From a virus, in the IMG/VR virus record IMGVR_UViG_3300001720_000023, positions 1-25,674 of that record: a DNA stretch of 25,674 bases. The stretch is one strand, 5' to 3'. The position numbers and the translations under genes were made by a program. Of the stretch, positions 16,754 to 24,800 are shown one piece after another. The notes under the pieces are model-generated. The model saw only the letters and a program-made list of their open reading frames with translations, was not told the origin of the DNA and ran no database searches. Numbering within the stretch: position 1 is the first letter of the stretch; every line of letters begins with the position of its first letter.

Positions 16754-17417
16754 ATGGGTTGAAGTCATTACAACATTGACTGTGTATCCATGTAAAATTA
16801 AAGCTATCTCCAGAGCTTCCACTAAAATTAAAATCTTGAACTACACAAGGTGTTTCTAATGAGGTATTTACTACATTGTAGTTTCTTATTGAGAGTGTTC
16901 CTACATTACCATTTCCATTGTTCTGAGTGTTTGTCATTGTTATACTATTTCTATATGATATAAGATCAGGATCAAAAAAGAATAACTGCATATTACCTAA
17001 AGGACAAGCAAAGTCTGGTTGTGTTATAATTTGAGTAACATTACTTCCTACCATTACTGATCCTACTTGTGCACTTTGATTTAAACTTACATCTCCTATT
17101 TTTATACCATTTAAAAATATATCAAAGTCATCTTGTACAGTAGCACTAGTATTACATAGTTGAAAAACTATTGTTTGATTTGTACAAACAGGTGGAATAT
17201 TAATAACTATATCTTCATGATTATTACAATTAGAATTAACCGACAGTAATCTTACTACTGTAGTTCCATCAGGAACATTGTAAGATACAAAACCTACAAT
17301 AAGCTGTGCTGCAGTTATTCCAGTTTCAAAAGCTTCTGTATACCCATTAACTTGAGAGAATATATCAAATGGTCCTGCATCACTTCCTATATTATTAGCT
17401 TGTATTAATACTGTCAT
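16752..17417 (-). CDS. GPFD-domain fibre protein, 221 aa
   Basis: Residues 1-75 are a copy of the domain shared by five genes in this window (DAGPFDIFSQVNGY, AFETGITAAQLIVGF, VPDGTTVVRL, then a Cys near the end). The rest is a beta-rich, Asn-rich region: CTNQTIVFQLCNTSATVQDD, FDIFLNGIKIGDVSL, FACPLGNMQLFFFDPD and a C-terminal domain ending FTWIHSQCCNDFNP. It is the last gene of the adhesin operon and its stop abuts the hairpins. There is no signal peptide or membrane segment. The arrangement of a common N-terminal domain plus a variable C-terminal part suggests a virion-attached adhesin, with the GPFD part as anchor. That role is inferred from architecture; no family with a known function was recognised. 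Confidence 0.88.
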   Translation of the reverse strand: MTVLIQANNIGSDAGPFDIFSQVNGYTEAFETGITAAQLIVGFVSYNVPDGTTVVRLLSVNSNCNNHEDIVINIPPVCTNQTIVFQLCNTSATVQDDFDIFLNGIKIGDVSLNQSAQVGSVMVGSNVTQIITQPDFACPLGNMQLFFFDPDLISYRNSITMTNTQNNGNGNVGTLSIRNYNVVNTSLETPCVVQDFNFSGSSGDSFNFTWIHSQCCNDFNP

Positions 17418-17419
17418 TA

Positions 17420-17665
17420 TTATGTTATTATAATTACATCTACAAAGTTATCATTGCAATCATGATTAGTAAGAGAATTTTGTATTCTTATAGTAGTAGT
17501 TCCAATTGGTGCAGCAGATGTATTATATCCTAAAGCACTAGTTAGTACTGTAATAGATATATTACTAGCAAAAGCATTAACATAGTTATCTGCATCTGAA
17601 TATAAATCTACAGGACCAGAACATGCCCCTGCAGAAGTTAGTTGTATTTTAATTTGTTGTGCCAT
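17420..17665 (-). CDS. Stand-alone GPFD-domain protein, 81 aa
   Basis: The whole protein is one copy of the shared domain: CSGPVDLYSDADNYVNAF, then an ISITVLTSALGY helix-like stretch, PIGTTTIRIQ, and NHDCNDNFVDVIII at the end. The central Phe of GPFD is Val here. It starts 11 bases after the upstream stop and ends two bases before the next start. The lack of any C-terminal addition suggests the domain folds and works alone, perhaps filling anchor sites on the virion or acting as an adaptor between fibre proteins. Function is not known. Confidence 0.85.
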   Translation of the reverse strand: MAQQIKIQLTSAGACSGPVDLYSDADNYVNAFASNISITVLTSALGYNTSAAPIGTTTIRIQNSLTNHDCNDNFVDVIIIT

Positions 17666-17676
17666 AGATAATTAGT

Positions 17677-18807
17677 TTAAGCAAAGCATGTGTCTACATA
17701 TGAAATTATTCCGGTTGCTCCTACTCTTATAGTGTAGGTTGTGGATGCTCCACTTGTTTGATAATGCCAGTAGTTATTACCTCCATTAAATGTTGAACCA
17801 CCAGTTGATTGATCATAAAGAATATCTCCAATTTGTGGAACAGGTTGTCCACTTTTAAAAGTAAATTGATTTAAAGCATAATCACAAATACCTATTGATA
17901 AAGCTACATCAAACAGAGTAGATCTTACAGCTAATAGTCTAGTTCCTCCAGCTTGTGTTGTTGTAGTGGTAGTTGTAGCTGGAACTTGTGTTGTTGTTGT
18001 TCCTGCAGTAACAATTGCTGTTGCACCATTTAAAGAACAATCACATGTTGTAGTTGTTGTAGTGGTTGAAGAACTACTACTTGTAGTTGTTGTTGTAGTT
18101 GCTGCTATAGTTGTGGTAGTTGTTGTAGTAACTTCTTCTTTAATAGTATCACCTACAAAAGAGAAATCAACATCAACTCCTGCTCCTACATATTGTGGGC
18201 TAAGATCTGTTTGGTAAAAATTACTACATTCGTCACATGTATCTTGTGCTTGATAGAATATACCATCTTTTATAATACTGTTAACAAAGTTATATACTCC
18301 TGTTCTATCAGTTCTTAAAAAAGCATTTACAGTATCACCTGGATATATGTCTATTACTCCACTTTGTGAAGAAGCATTGCCTGTAATTTCTACATCTACT
18401 ACTGGTATTCCATTAACTTTTATTCCTAGATTTGATAGTTGAGGGTCAGCAGCAAGTAGAGAACCTGGGGTATTTGTTATAAGTTCCCAATTAAGTTTAT
18501 TTGGTGGAACTTCTGTAGTAGTTGTGGATGTTGAAGTTGAAGTACTTGTAGTAGTAGATGTACTAGAACTAGTTGTAGTGGTAGTTGTAGGACAGTTAGT
18601 AAGAATGTCTATACAGTTAGTACAAACACCAGTAGAGCAAACTTTAACAGTAGAGGTTCCTGGAGGGGCTACTACTGAATAACCAGCAGTTAAACTTGCA
18701 GCAGGCACTTGTGTAGCAAAAGGTGATCCAAAGCTGTCTACATTTGAAAATAAATCAAATGGTCCTGCTTGTCCGTCTATTGTTAATGTTATCTCTATTA
18801 AGGCCAT
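17677..18807 (-). CDS. Modular fibre protein: GPFD domain plus two domains on Thr/Ser linkers
   Basis: This 376-aa protein has a clear mosaic structure. Residues 1-72 are the shared domain (QAGPFDLFSNVDSF). A Thr/Ser linker spans 73-98. A beta-type domain follows (about 104-225) with a CDEC pair. A second Thr/Ser linker (227-254) leads to a mini-module TCDCSLNGATAIVTAG (253-269 region), then a third Thr linker (270-284) and a C-terminal domain (288-376) with GDILYDQ, FNGGNNYWHYQ, IRVGATGIISYVDTC. I recall the C-terminal pattern from other Bacteroidota-phage proteins, and a related Cys-bounded domain occurs inside the 2216-aa muzzle-like protein. Linkers of this type give flexible, possibly glycosylated spacers. 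Likely an adhesin exposed on the virion; the receptor is unknown. Confidence 0.9.
   Translation of the reverse strand: MALIEITLTIDGQAGPFDLFSNVDSFGSPFATQVPAASLTAGYSVVAPPGTSTVKVCSTGVCTNCIDILTNCPTTTTTTSSSTSTTTSTSTSTSTTTTEVPPNKLNWELITNTPGSLLAADPQLSNLGIKVNGIPVVDVEITGNASSQSGVIDIYPGDTVNAFLRTDRTGVYNFVNSIIKDGIFYQAQDTCDECSNFYQTDLSPQYVGAGVDVDFSFVGDTIKEEVTTTTTTTIAATTTTTTSSSSSTTTTTTTCDCSLNGATAIVTAGTTTTQVPATTTTTTTQAGGTRLLAVRSTLFDVALSIGICDYALNQFTFKSGQPVPQIGDILYDQSTGGSTFNGGNNYWHYQTSGASTTYTIRVGATGIISYVDTCFA
17953..18008. repeat. Thr-codon repeat, third linker of the 376-aa gene
   Basis: Plus-strand GTTGTTGTAGTGGTAGTTG-type repeats, read on the minus strand as ACN codons. It encodes the Thr linker before the C-terminal domain. 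Confidence 0.8.
18046..18133. repeat. Thr/Ser-codon repeat, second linker of the 376-aa gene
   Basis: An 88-base stretch of ACN and TCN/AGN codons, near-identical at DNA level to the linkers in the 1031-aa and 2216-aa genes. A likely substrate for slippage or recombination between modules. Confidence 0.8.
18511..18592. repeat. Thr/Ser-codon repeat, first linker of the 376-aa gene
   Basis: ACN/AGT/TCT codon mixture coding alternating Thr and Ser right after the GPFD domain. Similar to the Ser/Thr mix at 24542-24629. Confidence 0.8.
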
Positions 18808-18809
18808 AA

Positions 18810-19055
18810 TTATATTGTTGTTGTAGTGGTAGTTGTTTGCTGTAATATAATATCAAAACTATTCTCACATAATGAATCTGATGCCACTCTAATTGTAGTG
18901 GTAAAATCAGCAACAGCTGATGTTGTGTATCCAGCTAATAACTGAGTTTTAGTTATTCCAGTTTCAAAAGCAGTAGTGAACCCATCTATATCTGAGAACA
19001 GATTGAAAGGTCCAGTGTTATTTCCTGCAGTAGTTAGTTTTATAAATGCTTCCAT
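18810..19055 (-). CDS. GPFD-domain protein ending in a bare Thr run, 81 aa
   Basis: I place the start at the ATG at 19055, which overlaps the upstream stop as TAATG, rather than at 19067 inside the upstream gene. The product is one shared domain (NTGPFNLFSDIDGFTTAFETGITKTQLLAGY, written here in two parts: residues 12-28 and 29-42), with CENSFDIIL near the end. It finishes in a run of seven Thr and Ile before TAA. In its neighbour the same kind of Thr run continues into further domains, so this gene looks like an anchor plus linker that has lost, or never gained, its distal domain. The next gene starts two bases after the stop. Role: likely virion anchor; unknown otherwise. Confidence 0.82.
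   Translation of the reverse strand: MEAFIKLTTAGNNTGPFNLFSDIDGFTTAFETGITKTQLLAGYTTSAVADFTTTIRVASDSLCENSFDIILQQTTTTTTTI
18815..18838. repeat. Thr-codon repeat at the 3' end of the 81-aa gene
   Basis: Low-complexity ACN repeats (GTTGTTGTAGTGG on the plus strand) encode seven Thr directly before Ile and the stop. Similar to the linkers in neighbouring genes. Confidence 0.8.
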
Positions 19056-19366
19056 TATGATGCACAACAGGTATTTAATGTTTGATTTATCAGTATAACT
19101 TGTTCTTTAATAGTAGCAATATCTGATGTATTGGTTACTTGTTGAGTCTTCAATATACAAAGAAGTTCATCAATTTTAGACAAAGCAACGTTTAAATCGT
19201 CACAAGGCTCTACATTTGAACAAGGTAATGTGGGTCCATTATATATAATAGATTTTGAATAGTGTACTGCAGTATTACATGGGTCAGCAGTTGTAGTGCT
19301 TGAGCATCCACAAGTAGAGTTTAATGTTATATCGGTACAACAAGGATTTGTAGCTAAGTATGCCAT
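19055..19366 (-). CDS. Cys-rich 103-aa protein with a YxG-LP anchor-like motif
   Basis: Twelve of 103 residues are Cys (CC at 9-10, CGC, CC near the end). Residues about 35-70 read HYSKSIIYNGPTLPC, then CDDLNVALSKIDELLC; the pattern of Tyr-x-Gly, Leu/Val-Pro, a later Asp-x-Leu and a helix also occurs at the N-terminus of the next gene upstream, the collar-domain fibre protein (CVKYTGVDVPILGIKTGDSL). The C-terminal 40 residues look helical with a heptad-like spacing (IATIKEQVILINQTLN). It lies 11 bases after the collar gene stop and its own stop overlaps the next start. I infer a small structural partner or adaptor of the collar fibre that trimerises or docks by the helix. No function is known. 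Confidence 0.85.
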   Translation of the reverse strand: MAYLATNPCCTDITLNSTCGCSSTTTADPCNTAVHYSKSIIYNGPTLPCSNVEPCDDLNVALSKIDELLCILKTQQVTNTSDIATIKEQVILINQTLNTCCAS

Positions 19367-19377
19367 AGTTTTTAGTA

Positions 19378-20514
19378 TTAAGGTATGTAAATTATATAAT
19401 ATGCTCCCATTCCAGGTTGATAGTTATTGTGACCTAAGCCTCCACCAGTTACATCAATAGTAACAGTGTGTGTATGGTTTCCTTCTAATTCTGTATATGC
19501 TGCATCATAACTACCAACACCAGAAACACCAGAATCCATTGTTCTTCTCTCACCTCTTCTTTCTCCTCCTGGATTAGAATAATCAGGGTAAACAGTAGCT
19601 CCACCTTGTCCCATTACACCTGGTTTAACTAACATTTGATGTGTGTGAGTTTCTGGACTAGGAGCACTTACTGTTCCTATATGGGTATGAGAAGGAATTT
19701 CTGCTGTTGTTAATACAACTTGATTTGTTCCTACTAAACTAGTTAGGTTATATGTAGGGTTTCCACTATTTCCTGGATCGACAGCACTATCCATAGATTG
19801 ACCTGGCATATCAGTAGCTCCTACTGGAACTCTACCTCTAAGATCTGGTGTTCCATTATTTCCGTTACATAAGAATATTCTATCCCATATCCCTATGCCA
19901 GCACCAGATGCATCAAATGGTGATAATGATCCAAAATAAGGCTGAGAAGAAAATGGAACCATTCTACTATTCAGCAACTGTTGTTGAGGATTAGTATTTA
20001 AATAGTTCTCTATATATGTATTTATGTCAACAATCTGTACGTAGTTATTTGTAACATCAGTAATAAAAGTATTCAGTGATTGCTCAACTTCACATAACTT
20101 TACTATGGTTTGTTGTAGTACCTCTGATGTGCTAGATGTATTTTGAACATTTTCTACACATCCTACATTGTAAACTGTACTAGGATTAGAAACTTCTATA
20201 GCTTCTATCTGTATGTTTAAATCACAAATAGTTTTGATAATACCTACAAGATAATTATTTAAAGATAGAGGATTACAATTATCTAGATTAGCATCTACTA
20301 TAGGACATATATCTGATGCAGGAACTACAGGTTGTATACCTGTGCCATCTAAAGTAGAACCTAAAAAGGTAATAAGAGCTTGCTCTACAAAAGATAGAGA
20401 GTCTCCAGTTTTTATTCCTAGTATAGGAACATCTACTCCTGTATATTTAACGCACTTGTCTGAAGTAATTTCAGTACAGCCGTTGTAACAATTTGAGCAA
20501 TTTTGTGTTGACAT
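19378..20514 (-). CDS. Tail fibre protein with phage collar domain and three HxH motifs
   Basis: This 378-aa protein has a C-terminal phage tail collar domain: GIGIWDRIFLCNGNNGTPDLRG-type segment (206-228), RVPVGAT (228-234), LTTAEIPSHTH (268-278), and a closing HNNYQPGMGAYYIIYIP (362-378), as in T4 gp12-like and microcystin-dependent-protein-like collar families. Three HxH pairs (276/278, 290/292, 347/349) match the metal-binding pattern of trimeric T4-type fibre tips. The N-terminal half is Cys-rich with YTGVDVPILGIKTGDSL and helices, probably for attachment and trimerisation. The leader is A/T only (ACAAATAAAATAATAAAATT) with no Shine-Dalgarno site. Neighbours are the serine peptidase and the Cys-rich 103-aa protein. 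Likely role: receptor-binding short fibre or tip. The collar call is strong; metal binding is inferred. Confidence 0.92.
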   Translation of the reverse strand: MSTQNCSNCYNGCTEITSDKCVKYTGVDVPILGIKTGDSLSFVEQALITFLGSTLDGTGIQPVVPASDICPIVDANLDNCNPLSLNNYLVGIIKTICDLNIQIEAIEVSNPSTVYNVGCVENVQNTSSTSEVLQQTIVKLCEVEQSLNTFITDVTNNYVQIVDINTYIENYLNTNPQQQLLNSRMVPFSSQPYFGSLSPFDASGAGIGIWDRIFLCNGNNGTPDLRGRVPVGATDMPGQSMDSAVDPGNSGNPTYNLTSLVGTNQVVLTTAEIPSHTHIGTVSAPSPETHTHQMLVKPGVMGQGGATVYPDYSNPGGERRGERRTMDSGVSGVGSYDAAYTELEGNHTHTVTIDVTGGGLGHNNYQPGMGAYYIIYIP

Positions 20515-20538
20515 AATTTTATTATTTTATTTGTTTGT

Positions 20539-21870
20539 TTATGGACAATTATTTTGTAATGTATCTGTAAATCCTGTTTGCCAGTATTCTAAATTATCGC
20601 ATGTTATTGTTTTTTGATCACTTGTTCCTTCTACAGTTTTATATTGGACACTATCAGGATCTATCATTATTTCACTTCCTACTCCACCTTGAGTTACATA
20701 TTGTTCTATTCCTAACTGAGCTGCAATGTCATCTATTCTACATGCCAGACCATATTCTACAGGATTACCAGCACCAGCATAACACAGTCCTACTATTTTA
20801 ATAGTTCCGTTAAAATCTGCTAATAACATAGATCCGGAATCACCACTATATATAGGATTTGGACATCCTGGAGTTTGAGCGTTAGGAGTTTCTTGTGCTG
20901 GTTTTACAAATTGGATAGATCTTGTAAATGTACATGCTACAGCATAAGGACTCTGATTACCTAGAGATAAATCAGCTTGTGTAGGATTTTGCATTTGATA
21001 ACTTATTGGAGTTACAAGCTGAGGACTTGCACTCACTCTAAGAGGACAATCAGGTTCTAATCCTTTTGGTCCAGTTGTTCTTCCAGCTGTATATAAAGGA
21101 GGATTAGTAGCTAATATATTATCTAACTCAGATGTACTAGCAAAAGGTGGAGCGTCTGATCCCATTATTAATTCTAGTCCTACTTGTAACCAAGAGGCAG
21201 TTGTTGAGAAGTCTTCCTGTGCTACTGAACATATTGCAGCATCTACTTGATTTACTTGTCCTGAAGCAATCGAGTGTATAGGAACATATCTTAAACTTAT
21301 TCCAAAGTTATTAGACGTAGGGGTGTTAGGACCTTGTACATTATTGTAAACTCTATTTACTGCATATGAGTCATTTAAATAAGGACCATTAATATCTCTA
21401 TCGGATGTAAAGAAAGCATCATTGATTGAAACATGATTGTTTGTTAAACCAACCACACCATTAGTATCACTGTGTATTACAAAACCTCCTAGGGTTCCTA
21501 CAGTTGAATCATTGTTTCTACTTGATACAGCTATTCCACCTTTTAAAGGTCTTGTGTACGCTCTATTTGCGGCATTGTTTGGACCAGCATTTATATTACC
21601 ACAAGTCTGACTACAAGTCATGCGTTGATTTATAGCTATTTCTATTATATCAGTTTTTATTTTTACACCATTTAGATCAACCTCAGAACTGATTAGTTCA
21701 TTTGCTAAGACTTCAGAAAGTGGTTTCTTTTTTTTAACTGCTATTTGAAAAGCAAATTCTCCAGTATCTACTCCATCTACAATCTTCTTGCCCCATCCAA
21801 TACCAGTAGCATGAGGATACTGTTTGTGTAGTTCTAAAATCTTATTATGTATGTCTTGAGTTGCTTCCAT
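20539..21870 (-). CDS. Trypsin/chymotrypsin-like serine peptidase in the tail-fibre cluster
   Basis: This 443-aa protein has a full S1-type triad: His146 in GLTNNHV (141-147), Asp210 in QVDAAI (208-213) and Ser345 in SGDSGS (342-347). GTLGGFV (125-131) and AGRTTGPKG (262-270) fit beta-barrel positions of the same fold. The first 80 residues (ATGIGWGKK, FQIAVKKKKPLSEVL, GVKIKTDIIEI) match the N-terminal extension I recall in bacterial and phage members of this group. The last 55 residues are an extra C-terminal part with two Cys. No signal peptide is visible, so it acts inside the infected cell or on the virion. It sits between two fibre genes. Possible roles: virion-borne cutting of host surface protein, or maturation of fibre proteins. 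The enzyme call is strong; the target is unknown. Confidence 0.93.
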   Translation of the reverse strand: MEATQDIHNKILELHKQYPHATGIGWGKKIVDGVDTGEFAFQIAVKKKKPLSEVLANELISSEVDLNGVKIKTDIIEIAINQRMTCSQTCGNINAGPNNAANRAYTRPLKGGIAVSSRNNDSTVGTLGGFVIHSDTNGVVGLTNNHVSINDAFFTSDRDINGPYLNDSYAVNRVYNNVQGPNTPTSNNFGISLRYVPIHSIASGQVNQVDAAICSVAQEDFSTTASWLQVGLELIMGSDAPPFASTSELDNILATNPPLYTAGRTTGPKGLEPDCPLRVSASPQLVTPISYQMQNPTQADLSLGNQSPYAVACTFTRSIQFVKPAQETPNAQTPGCPNPIYSGDSGSMLLADFNGTIKIVGLCYAGAGNPVEYGLACRIDDIAAQLGIEQYVTQGGVGSEIMIDPDSVQYKTVEGTSDQKTITCDNLEYWQTGFTDTLQNNCP

Positions 21871-21872
21871 AA

Positions 21873-24800
21873 TTATGTTGGATTATTATTAATTCCAAAT
21901 CTAGTAAATATAGTTCTTACACCAGGTGGTACTGTAGTGGTGGTTGTTGTTGTATTAGGATCTGTTGTAGTTGTAGTAGTTGTTACATTAGGATCTATAA
22001 TAAACCCATTACTTATTCTACATCCAGGTATTTGACTTGCTCCACCAGCTGGATCAGGTGTACCAGGAGCATTAGGCACTAATTCAGTCCATCCATATGG
22101 AGACTCTAGATCTATTGTAGCCCATCTACTACCACCTACATAAAGTTTTCCGTCAAATAGAGCAATAGCTGCTCCACCTATAGGATCAACCCCAAAGTCT
22201 TCAGCTCTTGTAGTTACCTCTAAAGCTCCTGTTTCATAATCATATTGTTGAACTGCAAGATGAGCAGTTATAAAATTATTATCAACGTAGGGATCTACAG
22301 TTCCTAAAACTATTACTTTATTTGGTGTTACACCATCTTCTTTATATGTAATTAGTAAATCTCCTGCATTACCAGCATTGTTAACACCTGCTCCAGCAAG
22401 TGCAAACTTTTCTACAGTAATCATTTCTGTACCAGTTTGAGGGAATGTACACTCTAGAAATCTAGTATCATATAAAGGATCAAAACCACCACTTGTTGTA
22501 CTTACAGTTAAACCTATTGTGTTATCATTTATTACTTCAATGTTTGGAATAAAACCGTTATTGAACTGGTCCCAGACAGGAGGTAATACATATCTCACCC
22601 CATCCCATTCTAAATTGGTAGGAACCTCAGCTACACTATCATAAGTATATTTTATAAAACACTGATCTGTAGGAGGTGCTGCTGCATTTTGATAGTTAAA
22701 GTTAGCTGATACTACAATTATATTATTAGACATACCAATATCGCCAGAAGCAAAACCTTCACCTGGTGGAGGTCCTACTTCTGTAATTACACCTGTCGTT
22801 TTATTCCATACCTTAATTGGTTGATAAGAAGTCTGTGCTACTGGAACATTTGGTGGAGCTACACAACGTCCTGCTTCTTCAGGATCAGAACAAGTCAATC
22901 CTCCAAATCTTACGTATACCATATTATCGCAATTTAAAGGACGACATCCTAAAAACAATGGTCCACCAGTTGGTGCATTACCATATATAGTCATAGATGT
23001 AAAGTCGGAAGGAGTAGTAACTTTAACCTCTCCATATCCTGGATTATATATAGGGTTTTCATTAGGAAGATTAGGATTTTGTACTCCACCCCATAATTTA
23101 TTATCATCAACTTGAAGATAACATCCTTGATTTATAGAAAGTACAGGGTCACCTGTATTAGTGCTAACATAATATACATCACCACTTGTACCACCTGCAT
23201 TACTATTTAAAACACCAGCTCTAATTGGAATATTATTAACTAATTGAGGGAAATCAATTGTAACACTAAAGTTATTACCTTGTACTATTCGAGTTACACT
23301 AACTCCTTCAGATGATGGTTTAACAAGTCCACTACATCCTAAGAAGCCACTAGGAGTTGTTCCCATATACCAGGCATCTAGATTTTCAGATAAGCTTGCT
23401 GTACATGTCATTCCAAAGTACTCAAATGTCTGGGGTCCTAAATAATTACCCTCAGTATCAAGTAATGCAGGTAAATAAGTAAGGCCACAATCAGGGGTAT
23501 CATTTATTTTAAATTCAATATTAGAACAGTGTGTAGCTGAACTTAACCAATCATTTGAACTAATCACATTAGTAGTCAATGATAATGAATAGGAAGGTAA
23601 TTGATTTAGAGTATACACCGCTAAAGTTTCTGCATGTGATAATTGTGCTAATCCATTTATACCCCAGAAAGGTGCATCTTTGGATCCATTATAACTTGCT
23701 GTAAATTCTGGATATCCATTGTCTTGAAGTTTAATCCATGGAATGGCTGTATCATTTATACTAAATGCAGGATCAGCAGGAGTTGCAGGAAATACTTTTA
23801 ACCAATTACCTACTATATTTCCAAGTCCAGATCCATCAGGATTAAGATCTATTCTATATCCTAATACAAGTTGCCCTGAATTTGTATAAGTAAGATTACT
23901 CATTTTACCTGCATTGGTCCCTGAAGCAGCTACCCATTCAGCAGATATATCATTTCCTGTAACTGTAATATCTCCTGACGCAGCAATGCTGAATTCAAGA
24001 GCATACATGTTACCAACTCCACCAGTACCTGCTGGTATTGATCCATATTCATTACCTGTTCCAATAATAAGTGTATCATTATCTTTTGCAGCCATGGCCT
24101 GTACAGAAGTTCCTCCAAGATTATATCCACTGTATGTTCCTGTGTTAACTGTTATCTCTCTTACGTAAGTTAATGTAGGGGCATTTGGTGTAGTTCCATC
24201 TATATCCCACTCTCTAATATATACCTTATCACTTGTATCATTATCAAGAGGATTTTGATCAACTATACTAACTAACCATAGTTTATCTTCTGTAGCACAA
24301 ATAGGTCTTTCAATACCCACTGTCTCATTAAAGTCGTTAGGAACTAATACTGTAGTAGCTGTATTAGTATCAAAGCTGTATACAGCTAGATTTCCTGGAT
24401 TGCCTCCATTAGTAGACCATAGACATGGTACACCAAATGGATCTGGGAAATAAGTTGATGTAGTAGTTGTAGTAGGGGCAGGTGTAGTAGTGGTTGTTGT
24501 TGTAATACTACAATCAATTACACCAGTAAAGTTACAGTTAAGTGTTGTTGTACTTGTTGTTGTACTACTTGTAGAAGTTGTAGAAGTTGTACTTGTACTA
24601 GATGTACTAGTAGTAGTAGTTGTAGGATTAGGAGATGGTTTAATAGCACGTGTAGTTATCTCACACACAGTTGGTTCATTACATAATGAAACACAACCAG
24701 TAGTAAGACGAATAACTTTACTAGCAATATCCTCTGTACTTATCTCTGGGCATCTTGTTGCATAATGTGTATCACAATATCTAAACATCAGTACACGTTT

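Noticed and set aside
17966-18217. Plus-strand ORF rich in Val runs
   Set aside because: It is the antisense reading of the Thr-codon linkers in the 376-aa gene. The same holds for plus-strand frames at 7721-7978, 21847-22035 and 24490-24765.
18046-18592. Repeats that could suggest a CRISPR array
   Set aside because: They are in-frame Thr/Ser codon tracts of irregular length without unique equal-length spacers.
18810-19067. Start of the 81-aa GPFD gene at 19067
   Set aside because: The ATG at 19055 gives the normal domain N-terminus as in its paralogues and overlaps the upstream stop as TAATG. The four extra residues are not shared by the paralogues.
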